DNA of 64,000 bases from NCBI RefSeq assembly GCF_020554865.1, contig NZ_JAJCIC010000016.1, positions 32,001 through 96,000 of the forward strand. The letters are read 5' to 3'. Below, in pieces: positions 33,537-42,176 of this stretch (position 1 is the first letter of the stretch; each line of letters starts with the position of its first letter). This stretch comes from Lacrimispora sp. 210928-DFI.3.58. GTDB lineage: Bacteria > Bacillota > Clostridia > Lachnospirales > Lachnospiraceae. A program made the position numbers and the translations under genes. The notes beneath the pieces are model-generated. The model saw only the letters and a program-made list of their open reading frames with translations, was not told the origin of the DNA and searched no databases.

Positions 33537-35678
33537 ATGGATACTGAGTTGGAATTACGTATAAAGGCGAAAATTCCAGGTGAAGATACTGGAATCCAGA
33601 TTAAAAAAAGCATGTGCAGCATCTGCTCTCCCGGAAACCACTGTGGCCTTGATGTGTATGTAAAGGACGGAAAGATCCTGAAGGTTGAGGGAACAAAGGA
33701 GCATCCATTTAACAAAGGATGTATTTGCACAAAAGGCGCTATGAACCGGGATTATATCTATCGGAAGGACCGTATACAGACTCCATTGCGCCGGGTAGGG
33801 AAACGGGGAGAGGGCAAATTTGAGCCGATCACATGGGAAGAAGCATATGCTGAAATTACAAAAAGGCTGAATAAGGTCAAGGATACCTATGGAGCTAATT
33901 CTGTGGTTTTTACCTCTGGCTACTGCAAGTGGTACCGCCCTTATTATCACCGCTTTATTTACTCTTTCGGATCGTGTAATTACTCCTCCGATGACTGTAC
34001 CTGCCAGCGCGCCACTGTCTTGGCCTCTGCATGCAGCTGTGCCGGACGTTTGGGCCCTGATATTCCCCACACCCAAACCTATATGGGATGGTCCTGGAGC
34101 GGTCACTATTCCACTTATCTCAGCGTTCAAAAGGTTGCCGACCTAAAGGCCCGCGGAGGCAAGATCATTATCATAGATCCCAGAATTACTCCATCCACTC
34201 AGAAATTCGCCGACATCCATCTTCAGCTGCGGCCCGGAACAGACGGCGCTCTGGCACTTGGCATGGCAAAGCTCATTATTGATAATGGCTGGGAGAATAA
34301 GGAATATATCAAGGAGCATACCTTTGGTTACGAAGAATATGCAGAGATGGTAAAAGATTATACTCTGGAGCGCGTTGCAGATATTACCGGCTTAAAGCAG
34401 GAGGATATCTACAATGCTACGCGGATATTTGCCACAAATGGTCCTGCCTGTGCCAACCTGTCAGCCTCTGTACTCACCCAGCAGTATAACGGTTTTCAGA
34501 CAGTCAGGGCGATCCTATGTCTCCAGGCGCTGACCGGTAATATTGACCGCCCAGGCGGCAATAATCCTTCCGAGGCTACCTACCTCCACCGTCCGGCAGG
34601 ATTTAAGTCCCGCGAAACGGAATATTACATGCAGAAGGCCCCTGATCTGACAAAGATGATCGCTTACGAGAAGTTCCCTGTCTGGTATACATACTGCCAT
34701 GAATTTCAGGCCATGTATCTTGCAGATGCGATCCAGAAGGAAGACCCTTATCCGATCAAAGCGATCTTTGGACTGGGAATGAACTTCAAAATGTATCCTG
34801 AAACAAACAAGCTCATCAAGGCCCTTGAAAAAATAGACTTTTTTGTCAATACAGATTTATTTATGAGCTGGACATGTAAGTATGCAGATATTGTCCTTCC
34901 ATGCTGCTCCTCATTGGAGAGGGGAGAATTCAAGGTATATCCCGGCGGTTTCGGTTTCTACACAAAACCGGCGATCAAGCCTTTATACCAGTCGAAATCA
35001 GATACCGATATTCTCTGTGAGCTTGCCAATTATATGAAGCTGGATGATCCTCTGCTGTGTCAGGGATATGAAGCATCCATTGATTATATTATGGATGGCT
35101 GCGGACTTACTGTGGAGGATTTCAAGCGCTCCGATGTTCCTTTAAAGCTTCCGGCCTTTAAGCCTACGCGTCCGGGAACAGCAACTGCAAATGGCTATGC
35201 TACCCCCAGTGGTAAATTTGAGTTTTATTCACAGGTTGTTGCCACTTATGAGAAAAGCCATAATCTAAATCCCCTTCCTGCATATGAGGATTGCTTTGCA
35301 GATGATGCAGATGAAAATGTTGCTAAAGAATACCCATTCCTCTTATCAACCGGAACCCGTATTCCTAACACGATCCACTCCCGCCTGCATGAGGTTCCCT
35401 GGTCCAGGAGCATCCGCCCGGAACCTCTCATTGAGATCAACCGCAAGGATGCCGCGGAACTTGGAATCCAGGACGGAGATATGGTGCTTCTCTCCAGTCC
35501 CACGGGAGAGCTTCACGTAAAGGCAATGCTGACTCTTAAGCTTCTTCCGGGAACGGTCCAAATGACTCACGGTTACTCAGAAGCCAATGTTAACCAGCTC
35601 ATCAGCGACAAGCATTTAGACCGATATACCGGTTTCCCGGGCTACAAATCATCACGTTGCAATATCAGGAAAGCATAG
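33537..35678 (+). CDS. molybdopterin oxidoreductase catalytic subunit (DMSO reductase superfamily)
   Basis: 713 residues with no Tat or Sec signal, so cytoplasmic. The N-terminal [4Fe-4S] motif is CSICSPGNHC plus a fourth Cys in KGCICTKGAMNRDYIY (residues 27-70), followed by PLRRVGKRGEGKFEPITWEEAYAEI, the standard start of the Mo-bisMGD fold. GGKIIIIDPRITPSTQKFADIHLQLRPGTDGALALGMAKLII near 205-245 is the MGD signature, and the C-terminal MopB-CT domain runs from about 600 (FLLSTGTRIPN). A Cys-rich stretch (NYSSDDCTCQRA, near 145-158) may hold the Mo ligand; Ser and Cys are both possible. A GAGGAGGAGA site precedes the ATG. It pairs with a four-cluster ferredoxin and an FAD oxidoreductase. Substrate unknown. 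Confidence 0.88.
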   Translation: MDTELELRIKAKIPGEDTGIQIKKSMCSICSPGNHCGLDVYVKDGKILKVEGTKEHPFNKGCICTKGAMNRDYIYRKDRIQTPLRRVGKRGEGKFEPITWEEAYAEITKRLNKVKDTYGANSVVFTSGYCKWYRPYYHRFIYSFGSCNYSSDDCTCQRATVLASACSCAGRLGPDIPHTQTYMGWSWSGHYSTYLSVQKVADLKARGGKIIIIDPRITPSTQKFADIHLQLRPGTDGALALGMAKLIIDNGWENKEYIKEHTFGYEEYAEMVKDYTLERVADITGLKQEDIYNATRIFATNGPACANLSASVLTQQYNGFQTVRAILCLQALTGNIDRPGGNNPSEATYLHRPAGFKSRETEYYMQKAPDLTKMIAYEKFPVWYTYCHEFQAMYLADAIQKEDPYPIKAIFGLGMNFKMYPETNKLIKALEKIDFFVNTDLFMSWTCKYADIVLPCCSSLERGEFKVYPGGFGFYTKPAIKPLYQSKSDTDILCELANYMKLDDPLLCQGYEASIDYIMDGCGLTVEDFKRSDVPLKLPAFKPTRPGTATANGYATPSGKFEFYSQVVATYEKSHNLNPLPAYEDCFADDADENVAKEYPFLLSTGTRIPNTIHSRLHEVPWSRSIRPEPLIEINRKDAAELGIQDGDMVLLSSPTGELHVKAMLTLKLLPGTVQMTHGYSEANVNQLISDKHLDRYTGFPGYKSSRCNIRKA

Positions 35679-35687
35679 GTGAAAAAA

Positions 35688-36197
35688 ATGCAATATCATT
35701 TTTTATTTGATACAGATAAATGCTGCGCCTGCCATGCCTGTACAGTGGCATGTCTTGACCAAAATGATACAGATGTGGAAGCAGGCGATGTGGCCTTTCG
35801 CAAGGCTTATAATCTTGAAAAAGAAACAAAAGGAACTCTGGACTGCGTCTATTTGTCCACTGCCTGTATGCACTGTTCAGACGCTCCCTGCATAACAGCC
35901 TGCCCTGCAGGCTGTATCAGAAAGGATGCAGAAACCGGCATGACGGTCTATGACAATACAAACTGTATAGGCTGCCGCAGCTGTGCTATGGCATGTCCCT
36001 TCGGTGCAATTCGTTACCGCTCTTCGGATGGAAAAATGGTGAAATGTGATGGCTGCTATATAAGGCTGAAAAATGGAATGGAGCCTGCCTGTGTCCGTGC
36101 CTGTGCATTCGGAGCATTAAAATGCCTGGACGAACAAAGCTACCAGAAGGCCGAGGCAGAAAAAGCGGTAAATGCCATGCTTCATGCTGTAAAATAA
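35688..36197 (+). CDS. four-cluster [4Fe-4S] ferredoxin subunit (DmsB/PhsB-like)
   Basis: 169 residues from ATG at 35688 behind AGGTG; a GTG immediately after the upstream stop (35679) is an alternative start. Four Cys clusters are visible in order: CCACHACTVAC, CMHCSDAPCITAC, CIGCRSCAMAC and CDGCYIRLKNGMEPACVRAC, the arrangement of the electron-transfer subunits of DMSO-reductase-type enzymes. It would pass electrons between the FAD protein encoded next and the molybdenum subunit. The gap to the upstream gene is only 9 nt, so translation is coupled. Confidence 0.92.
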   Translation: MQYHFLFDTDKCCACHACTVACLDQNDTDVEAGDVAFRKAYNLEKETKGTLDCVYLSTACMHCSDAPCITACPAGCIRKDAETGMTVYDNTNCIGCRSCAMACPFGAIRYRSSDGKMVKCDGCYIRLKNGMEPACVRACAFGALKCLDEQSYQKAEAEKAVNAMLHAVK

Positions 36198-36225
36198 CAC
36201 CGCCAACTATATTTTAGGAGGAATT

Positions 36226-37506
36226 ATGAAGCATATTGCTATTGTTGGCTTCGGCGGCGCAGGATATTGCGCTGCCGAGGCAGTAAGGGCGCGGGATCCT
36301 CATGCAAAGATCGATGTATATTCTGATACGAATGCAGGGCCCTATAATCCCATGCTTACAACTTACTATGTAAAAGGCTCTATCGATTATAACGGAATGT
36401 TCCCCTTTGGCTCCTTAACAGAGATTGGGCAGAAGCTAAATCTTGATCTTCATCCCAACATACAGGCCACATCTCTTTCTCCGGCCGAAAAGAAGCTTAC
36501 ATTTTCCGATGGTTCAGAGCAGAAGTTTGACAGCATTCTCTTCAGTACAGGCGCATCTGCATTTACTCCTCCTATTCAGGGGATAGAACTGCCCAGAGTA
36601 ATTACGATGCGTACAGTATCCGATGCCGTAAAATTGAAGGATTTCATCAGTACAGGCCGCATAAAAAAAGCTCTGGTAATCGGGGCTTCCTGGGTAGGCA
36701 TCAAGGTAGTAGAGGACTTTTATGAACATCAGATCGACTGTACCCTTATAGATGGGGCTGCAAATATTTTTTCAACAGCGGCCTTTCCCCAGACTGCTGA
36801 AAGAATCCATGCTTCTCTTGAGAAAAAAGGAATCCACTTATCCTTTGGGCAATTTCTCTCCTGCATTGAGAAAGAAAATAATGGTCAGCTTACTGCTATC
36901 ATGAAAAACGGCTGCCGCTTTACAGCAGATATTATTGCCGTCTGTATTGGCATCAAAACAAATGTCGCTTTTTTAAAGGACAGCGGCCTTATCATTAACC
37001 GGGGAATTTTGGTTGATTCCTATATGCGCACTAATTTTAAGGGAATTTATGCTGCCGGAGACTGCTGTGAAAGTCCGGAAATGCAGTCCGGCCTCCATAA
37101 GCATATAGGATTATGGGCAAATGCCAGAATCCAGGGAAGAATTGCCGGAATCAATATGACAGGAGGAAATGAGGTATTCACCTCCAATATCCTGATCAAT
37201 CTCGCCCACTACATGCATTCAGATTTTTTGAGTATCGGTGATATTTCTGCCTGCACAGACGAAGATGATGTCTATGAATATGAAAATAGTCCCCTTTACA
37301 TTCGTGCTGTTAAGAAGGATAATAAGCTTAAGTGCATCAATATCCTGGGCTCCAGCGAAAATAATGGTATTATACGAAGCGCTTTTATGAAGCCCATGTC
37401 TCAGGATCTCATTTTTAACGATTGCTCAAGAGCTATCCTTCTTGGGGCCGGCTATCCGGAAAGCTTTCTTGATTTTATAAATGCAGGCTCATGCCCTTCT
37501 GCCTAG
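36226..37506 (+). CDS. FAD/NAD(P)-dependent oxidoreductase (pyridine nucleotide-disulphide type fold)
   Basis: 426 residues. FAD-binding IAIVGFGGAGYCAAEAVRAR (GxGxxG) at the N-terminus, second nucleotide-binding GRIKKALVIGASWVGIKVVEDFY near 145-168, and the FAD ribityl motif GIYAAGDCCE near 268-277. There is no CxxxxC redox disulphide, so it resembles nitrite-reductase/NADH-rubredoxin-type reductases rather than glutathione reductase. AGGAGG lies 6 nt upstream. It is the third gene of the molybdoenzyme module and the likely entry point for NAD(P)H electrons, making the complex a soluble reductase (or, in reverse, a substrate oxidase). Confidence 0.85.
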   Translation: MKHIAIVGFGGAGYCAAEAVRARDPHAKIDVYSDTNAGPYNPMLTTYYVKGSIDYNGMFPFGSLTEIGQKLNLDLHPNIQATSLSPAEKKLTFSDGSEQKFDSILFSTGASAFTPPIQGIELPRVITMRTVSDAVKLKDFISTGRIKKALVIGASWVGIKVVEDFYEHQIDCTLIDGAANIFSTAAFPQTAERIHASLEKKGIHLSFGQFLSCIEKENNGQLTAIMKNGCRFTADIIAVCIGIKTNVAFLKDSGLIINRGILVDSYMRTNFKGIYAAGDCCESPEMQSGLHKHIGLWANARIQGRIAGINMTGGNEVFTSNILINLAHYMHSDFLSIGDISACTDEDDVYEYENSPLYIRAVKKDNKLKCINILGSSENNGIIRSAFMKPMSQDLIFNDCSRAILLGAGYPESFLDFINAGSCPSA

Positions 37507-37552
37507 TCAGTTTTCTTATGGAGAGAAGGATCAATAAAATAGTGTAAAAAAA

Positions 37553-37586
37553 ATGACCTGAAATGTTATTTCTGGTCATTTTTTTA
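37553..37586 (+). terminator. terminator of the molybdoenzyme operon
   Basis: Stem ATGACCTGAAAT / ATTTCTGGTCAT (one T-T mismatch) with a 3-nt loop, followed by TTTTTTT; A-rich on its 5' side, so it can work in both directions. Confidence 0.85.
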
Positions 37587-37690
37587 CTATGAAAGTCCGC
37601 CGCCGGATAGGCGGCTTGTATTCAGGTATGCCCAATGCGCCCGCCAGACTTTCGTGGTGCGGTGCGCGTCCGTCCGCCGAGCGCATGTAG
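37587..37690. repeat. GC-rich extragenic palindromic segment
   Basis: About 100 bp, distinctly richer in GC than its flanks, between a terminator and the end of the next gene. An outer inverted repeat GAAAGTC (37591-37597) / GACTTTC (37653-37659) encloses CCGCC-GGAT-AGGCGG; a further CG-rich tail (GTGCGGTGCGCGTCC) follows. It looks like a dispersed repeat unit. No coding sense is supported. Confidence 0.55.
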
Positions 37691-37701
37691 GTTTACTGAG
37701 A

Positions 37702-40182
37702 TCATTCCACCTCCAGGGCGCAGAGGAAATCATTTTGCAAACTGTCAAAATACTGCGTGGCATCTCCCAGTCCCATTTTCCAGCTTTCCTGTGTCTGTGG
37801 GTCATATAATGTAATATTGTAGGTGTCATAGCCTGATAAAAGTACGTAACGCTCAGGCTCCACATAGGCAATCACTGGGATTCCCTTATCAATATAGTAT
37901 AATATCTGGCTCAGGGTGCATCCGGAAGCGTCAATCATCAGAATACCGTCATCATAGATTCTGCTTCCGGTAAAGGACTCCAGGTATTTTGTTATCTTTC
38001 GTGCCTCTTCTACCGGGAATTTGATATTGCAGATAGTTCTTCTGTTGATCCTGTCCCATACAATATTTTCATTTTCATCTGTTACAAATCCCATCTTTCC
38101 ATAAGCCATATTAAGGGCTGTCTGGAAATTTCTGGAAGCTCCCAGATAATGTCCTCCGCCGTATGCATGAAAGACCAGAGAGGAATCCATAGGTGCTGCT
38201 CCTGAACCGCCAAGTTCCAAAGTGCTGGCATCCTCATAGGAAAATGCATCGGGGGCTGATACCTTGACAGAATTTTCTTTTATATCGGAATCAGCCTGTA
38301 CGAAATATACCTTTCCTTTTTCCTGGGATGCAAACCAGCCGATCCCCTTCATTGGATTGCTGTCCACCTTCTGATTACATACGATCGTATCCTCATCCTG
38401 GTGGATATACTGGTGGTTTCCCAGCTTTACAAGGCGTTTTAAATGGATCCGTCCTTCCTCTGCTGTTACGTCTGAGATATAGATATCCTGTTTCCTGTAT
38501 TCACTCTGGATCTCCATCTCACTGTCCACGATATACATGGCGTACATGGGAAGTCCCTTTACTCTTCCATTTACGATCCAGGTATCCTCTGAATTTCCAA
38601 ATCCGTAGATCAGATCATTTCCAACAAATCCCAGCACTCTCACATAATCCCCCTGGGCTCCTACGATCTCCTGGTTCACAGCCGTGTTAAAATCCATCAC
38701 ATGAACTTTTTCTGACTGGTAAATATTTCCGGGCTCCTGCCATGCAAACCGACTGCCGTCTGTGCTCACAGCAAAGCCTCCTTCTGTCAGTCCCTGGGCC
38801 ACTACAAGGGATTCATTGCTCTTTAAGTCGATCCCATAAACATTTCCATCCAGCATCAGATACATCATGCCATTAGGGCTTAAGTAGGACAGCCTGCTTA
38901 CATCCACTTCGATCTTCTCAAAGTCCTCCCTTGCAGGAATAAAGAATTTCTCCTGCACAGCGTCCTTTTCTCTGCTATAGCGGTAGAAAACAACTCCTGT
39001 CTGTCCTTCATTTTTACCACGGTTCATATATCCATAGACAAGAAAATCAATGGTTCCGTCATCCTGAACAGATAATATTTTGATACCATGCTGGTCATAG
39101 CTGCTCCTTATCCCATCGTCTTTGCTATTGGAAAATGAGAAAATGCATACTGCTTTCTTCTCTGTCTGATCATAGCACCACAGATCTCTGTTTGTCTGGA
39201 AGGCCAGATAGCGTGATTTTTGACTCTTCATGGAACGGATATTTTCTTCATCAGCAATGCCAAGAAGTATCCTCTTTCCCGCATAAAACTGGGAACTGCC
39301 TGTGAATACTTCATTGGCATGTCTCTCATAGTTCATGAGGTAAATCCTCTGTTCATTCCACTTCATGGAAAAATTGTCTTCTGCTTTTACGATGGACTGG
39401 CTTCCATCCTCTTCCGTCAGCCGAACACGATATTTTACCTGCACCTGCCCCATAATTCCATCAAATTCCTGCAGCGTTATCTCCGGCTCTCCTTCCAGGG
39501 CAACATCCAGACCATCCCATGTCAAATGTCGGAAACTGGCCCGTATGGTAACATATCCCAGAGAACTATTGTCCTCCAGAGGATTGGTTTCCAGATAAGA
39601 TACCAGATCCCTGGCCTGTCCACTGTCCAGACTCTTTCTTGTAAACTCTTCTGCCAGATTTAACATATCAGCAGCATTATTGTTATCAGGCCACATGATT
39701 CTGGTATAATAATGGAGATTCTTCTCACCTGTATCTACATACAGGCTTAACAGGTAGGTCTCATTTTTGGAAAGGAGATTCTGGATAGGGAGGACGACCT
39801 CCGTATTTCCATCTCTGCTCTCCCAGTCTGCCACCTCTGTTCTCTCAATCAATCGGTTAAGGGACAAATTCCGGATTTCATAGCTGATTCCTGTAATTGT
39901 ATTCCCATATTCTGCAATACTGAGCCTGAGGGAGCGGTCTTCCGGAAGTACAGAAATACTGTCCCTGGTTGCCTGATTCCCCATATCCTGGATATATCCG
40001 CGCATGCAGTTTATCTTTTTTCCATTGTATACTGTATATATAACAGGCAGGGATGGCTCCTCCATGGAAGAGTATATCGTTGCCTCTTTTTCCATTGTAT
40101 TCCGCGCATTGATAAAATACACCACCACGGCAGCAATGAATATAAGGGATAATATTCCCGCTTTCTGTATCATTTTTTTCAT
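37702..40182 (-). CDS. membrane-anchored beta-propeller-like protein with C39-peptidase-like C-terminus
   Basis: 826 residues. A single N-terminal membrane helix (KAGILSLIFIAAVVVYFI, residues 8-25) is followed by a large extracellular part. The middle (about 290-660) has repeated beta-strand patterns (YLAFQTNRDLWCYD, MYLMLDGNVYGIDL, RFAWQEPGNIYQSEKVHVMDF) like WD/TolB-type propeller blades. The last ~140 residues (LNMAYGKMGFVTDENE, MIDASGCTLSQILYYIDKGIPVIAYV, YVLLSGYDTYNITLYDPQTQESWKMG) resemble the C39-like papain fold, but I do not see the usual catalytic N-terminal Cys, and the His position reads YVLLSGYD, so it may be inactive. The start is uncertain (weak site; ATGs at 40182 and 40173). 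I know no function; it may bind peptides or the cell wall. Confidence 0.7.
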   Translation of the reverse strand: MKKMIQKAGILSLIFIAAVVVYFINARNTMEKEATIYSSMEEPSLPVIYTVYNGKKINCMRGYIQDMGNQATRDSISVLPEDRSLRLSIAEYGNTITGISYEIRNLSLNRLIERTEVADWESRDGNTEVVLPIQNLLSKNETYLLSLYVDTGEKNLHYYTRIMWPDNNNAADMLNLAEEFTRKSLDSGQARDLVSYLETNPLEDNSSLGYVTIRASFRHLTWDGLDVALEGEPEITLQEFDGIMGQVQVKYRVRLTEEDGSQSIVKAEDNFSMKWNEQRIYLMNYERHANEVFTGSSQFYAGKRILLGIADEENIRSMKSQKSRYLAFQTNRDLWCYDQTEKKAVCIFSFSNSKDDGIRSSYDQHGIKILSVQDDGTIDFLVYGYMNRGKNEGQTGVVFYRYSREKDAVQEKFFIPAREDFEKIEVDVSRLSYLSPNGMMYLMLDGNVYGIDLKSNESLVVAQGLTEGGFAVSTDGSRFAWQEPGNIYQSEKVHVMDFNTAVNQEIVGAQGDYVRVLGFVGNDLIYGFGNSEDTWIVNGRVKGLPMYAMYIVDSEMEIQSEYRKQDIYISDVTAEEGRIHLKRLVKLGNHQYIHQDEDTIVCNQKVDSNPMKGIGWFASQEKGKVYFVQADSDIKENSVKVSAPDAFSYEDASTLELGGSGAAPMDSSLVFHAYGGGHYLGASRNFQTALNMAYGKMGFVTDENENIVWDRINRRTICNIKFPVEEARKITKYLESFTGSRIYDDGILMIDASGCTLSQILYYIDKGIPVIAYVEPERYVLLSGYDTYNITLYDPQTQESWKMGLGDATQYFDSLQNDFLCALEVE

Positions 40183-40358
40183 ATGTGTATAAAATCCTTT
40201 TTTGGTTATTTTAGGCTGCTGCAGCGCTCAGAGCCGAAACGACCAGGTTCTAAGCGCTGTTTTGGCTGAGACTTCTGCCATTTTAGTATTATTTTATATA
40301 ATAACCAATAAAACTACAACTTAATCTTTTTAAAATTTTATTAATATTCTCTTTTTCT

Positions 40359-41504
40359 CTAAAATCTGCAGATTCCTCTGGCGCAGCGTCTGTTGTGCAT
40401 TTCATTTAATAACAGCACCTTGACGACATCCCTCAGCCATGAAGGTCTTCTCCCATGTGTGGGCGGCGGAATAGGGCGCGGCGGGCGGTTTGGAGGCATT
40501 GGCGGACGGTTGGGTCCTTGGGGCGGGCGGCCCGGTTGTGGCGACGGCATCCATGGGCCCTGCGGCGGACGGCCTGGCTGTGGCGACGGCATCCATGGGC
40601 CCTGCGGTGGACGGCCTGGTTGCGGCGATGGCATCCATGGGCCCTGCGGCGGACGGCCTGGTTGCGGCGATGGCATCCACGGGCCCTGCGGCGGACGGCC
40701 TGGTTGCGGCGATGGCATCCATGGGCCCTGCGGCGGACGGCCTGGCTGCTGAGGCGGCATCCACGGGCCCTGCGGCGGACGGCCTGGCTGCTGAGGCGGC
40801 ATCCACGGACCCTGCGGCGGACGGCCTGGCTGCTGGGGCGGCATCCACGGACCCTGCGGCGGACGGCCTGGCTGCTGAGGCGGCCTGTTTTCCTGTGGCC
40901 TGCGGCCTGATCCCCTTTGACCTTCCCTTGACATATTACCTCCTGCCCATGGAAGCTCTGAACCCCTTCTTCTTTCCTGTCCCTTCATTATTTCATCTTC
41001 TCTTTCGACCCAACTATCTGTTGCATCATTTCTCTGATCCTGTTGAAAACGTTTTCTTTCTGACGGAACATATGGAAACATCTGAACTTTTCTTTCAGGA
41101 TGACACCTCATTTCCTGAGCTTCCAGATTTCCTGCACCTTCCTCTTCTAATTCCGAGGCTGCCTTCTTTTCTTCTATTACAATACTGTTTATTCTCTCTC
41201 CTTTATTATCTTCAGTCTCTGCCTCACTGTCGGCTGCGTCTACTTCACTGGAAATTTCTTCTGTCTGTAGTTTTCCGCCCGCTTCCTCTATGTTCCAAAA
41301 GTTTTTCATTGTCTCTGTGCCTTCTATAGAAAGAACAGTATCACAGATGGAATCGCAGATCCTATTGACTACGAGATTGTCTGGAAATTCATCATACATT
41401 GGACTATTATAATAATCCAATCGGTCACAAGCCTCAGATACATAGCTCTGCAGCATTTTCATTCCAGAAGGGTACATACTTTTCAGATATTCAATATCCT
41501 GCAT
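40359..41504 (-). CDS. hypothetical protein with proline-rich tandem repeats
   Basis: 381 residues. N-terminal ~60 residues form a small Cys-containing helical domain (YLKSMYPSGMKMLQSYVSEACDRLDYY, NRICDSICDTV) seen in many Lachnospiraceae proteins of unknown role. An acidic Glu-rich linker (70-130) and a basic region follow. Then nine 14-residue repeats of the type PQQPGRPPQGPWMP / SPQPGRPPQGPWMP (about 215-340), and a basic tail (WLRDVVKVLLLNEMHNRRCARGICRF). No signal peptide. The collagen/coat-like composition suggests a spore-coat or surface-assembly protein, but this is a guess. It is located next to DUF4446 and parB. Confidence 0.75.
   Translation of the reverse strand: MQDIEYLKSMYPSGMKMLQSYVSEACDRLDYYNSPMYDEFPDNLVVNRICDSICDTVLSIEGTETMKNFWNIEEAGGKLQTEEISSEVDAADSEAETEDNKGERINSIVIEEKKAASELEEEGAGNLEAQEMRCHPERKVQMFPYVPSERKRFQQDQRNDATDSWVEREDEIMKGQERRRGSELPWAGGNMSREGQRGSGRRPQENRPPQQPGRPPQGPWMPPQQPGRPPQGPWMPPQQPGRPPQGPWMPPQQPGRPPQGPWMPSPQPGRPPQGPWMPSPQPGRPPQGPWMPSPQPGRPPQGPWMPSPQPGRPPQGPWMPSPQPGRPPQGPNRPPMPPNRPPRPIPPPTHGRRPSWLRDVVKVLLLNEMHNRRCARGICRF
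40510..40885. repeat. nine tandem 42-bp repeats
   Basis: Coding minisatellite of the proline-rich protein. Each unit is 42 bp (14 codons) with near-identical sequence. Two sub-types differ in the CCGCAGCAG/AGCCGCAAC-like part. Five SPQ-type units lie at the left end and four PQQ-type units at the right end, which suggests expansion by unit duplication. Confidence 0.9.
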
Positions 41505-41639
41505 CTAATCTCTCAATTCATGCTCTCTTATCTATATCATATGCACCTCTTTTCGGAATGCATCCTTCCCGGAGTACTTTTTGTTCCTATGTAACAAAAA
41601 ATCAGGATGAATCCTTCTCTCATCCTGATCTTCCTCTTT

Positions 41640-42155
41640 CTAATTTTTCTTCACATATCCCAGGGCCTGTTCCAAAGCCTCCTGTTCCTCATTACCGAGA
41701 ACCACATCTGTCTGCCCTGCATCTACTTCTTTAATATAGAGATAACAGCCTTCTCTGCTGTGCACGCAGTTTAATACGAAGCCTGTATTTGTATAATCCA
41801 GCATTGCAAAGGCAAAGCTCAGGCTTCCACCCATTCCTTTAAATGCATTGTATCTCACCACGCCGAATTTCTGAAAGGATGACCGGAAATTCCTGTTTAA
41901 TGTGCGGATCGTGTCCTTTGTCCCTCTGTTTTCTGCCTTCAGACCTTTTATCTCGTCAAGCTGATCCAATATCATATCTTCCATTGTCTCCGCATCCTTG
42001 CCGCGCATAAAATAGTCGTACTTGCGGTTCAAACGGTTGATCTTTGATATCATTACGATCACTACGATCAGCAGCACCAGTACCAATACGGCCAATCCGA
42101 TCAATATATATGCTGGATCAAACGGAATCTGATTCAGTATGCTGTTTTCCGCCAT
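41640..42155 (-). CDS. DUF4446 family membrane-anchored protein
   Basis: 171 residues from ATG at 42155 (AGGAGAG 9 nt upstream). One N-terminal membrane helix (YILIGLAVLVLVLLIVVIVMI), a coiled-coil stretch (KINRLNRKYDYFMRGKDAETMEDMILDQLDEIKGLKAEN), then the DUF4446 core (RSSFQKFGVVRYNAFKGMGGSLSFAFAMLD). The family is regularly encoded next to parB in Firmicutes; function unknown. It follows parB after 21 nt. Confidence 0.85.
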   Translation of the reverse strand: MAENSILNQIPFDPAYILIGLAVLVLVLLIVVIVMISKINRLNRKYDYFMRGKDAETMEDMILDQLDEIKGLKAENRGTKDTIRTLNRNFRSSFQKFGVVRYNAFKGMGGSLSFAFAMLDYTNTGFVLNCVHSREGCYLYIKEVDAGQTDVVLGNEEQEALEQALGYVKKN

Positions 42156-42176
42156 ACAACATCTCTCCTTTAACAC

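Noticed and set aside
40510..40885. CRISPR-like array.
   Set aside because: The repeats are head-to-tail without unique spacers and lie in a coding frame.
40455..41329. Long plus-strand open frames opposite the proline-rich gene.
   Set aside because: They follow from the stop-free 42-bp repeat, have no ribosome-binding site, and code for low-complexity repeats. The minus-strand frame has a non-repetitive folded-looking N-terminus and is preferred.
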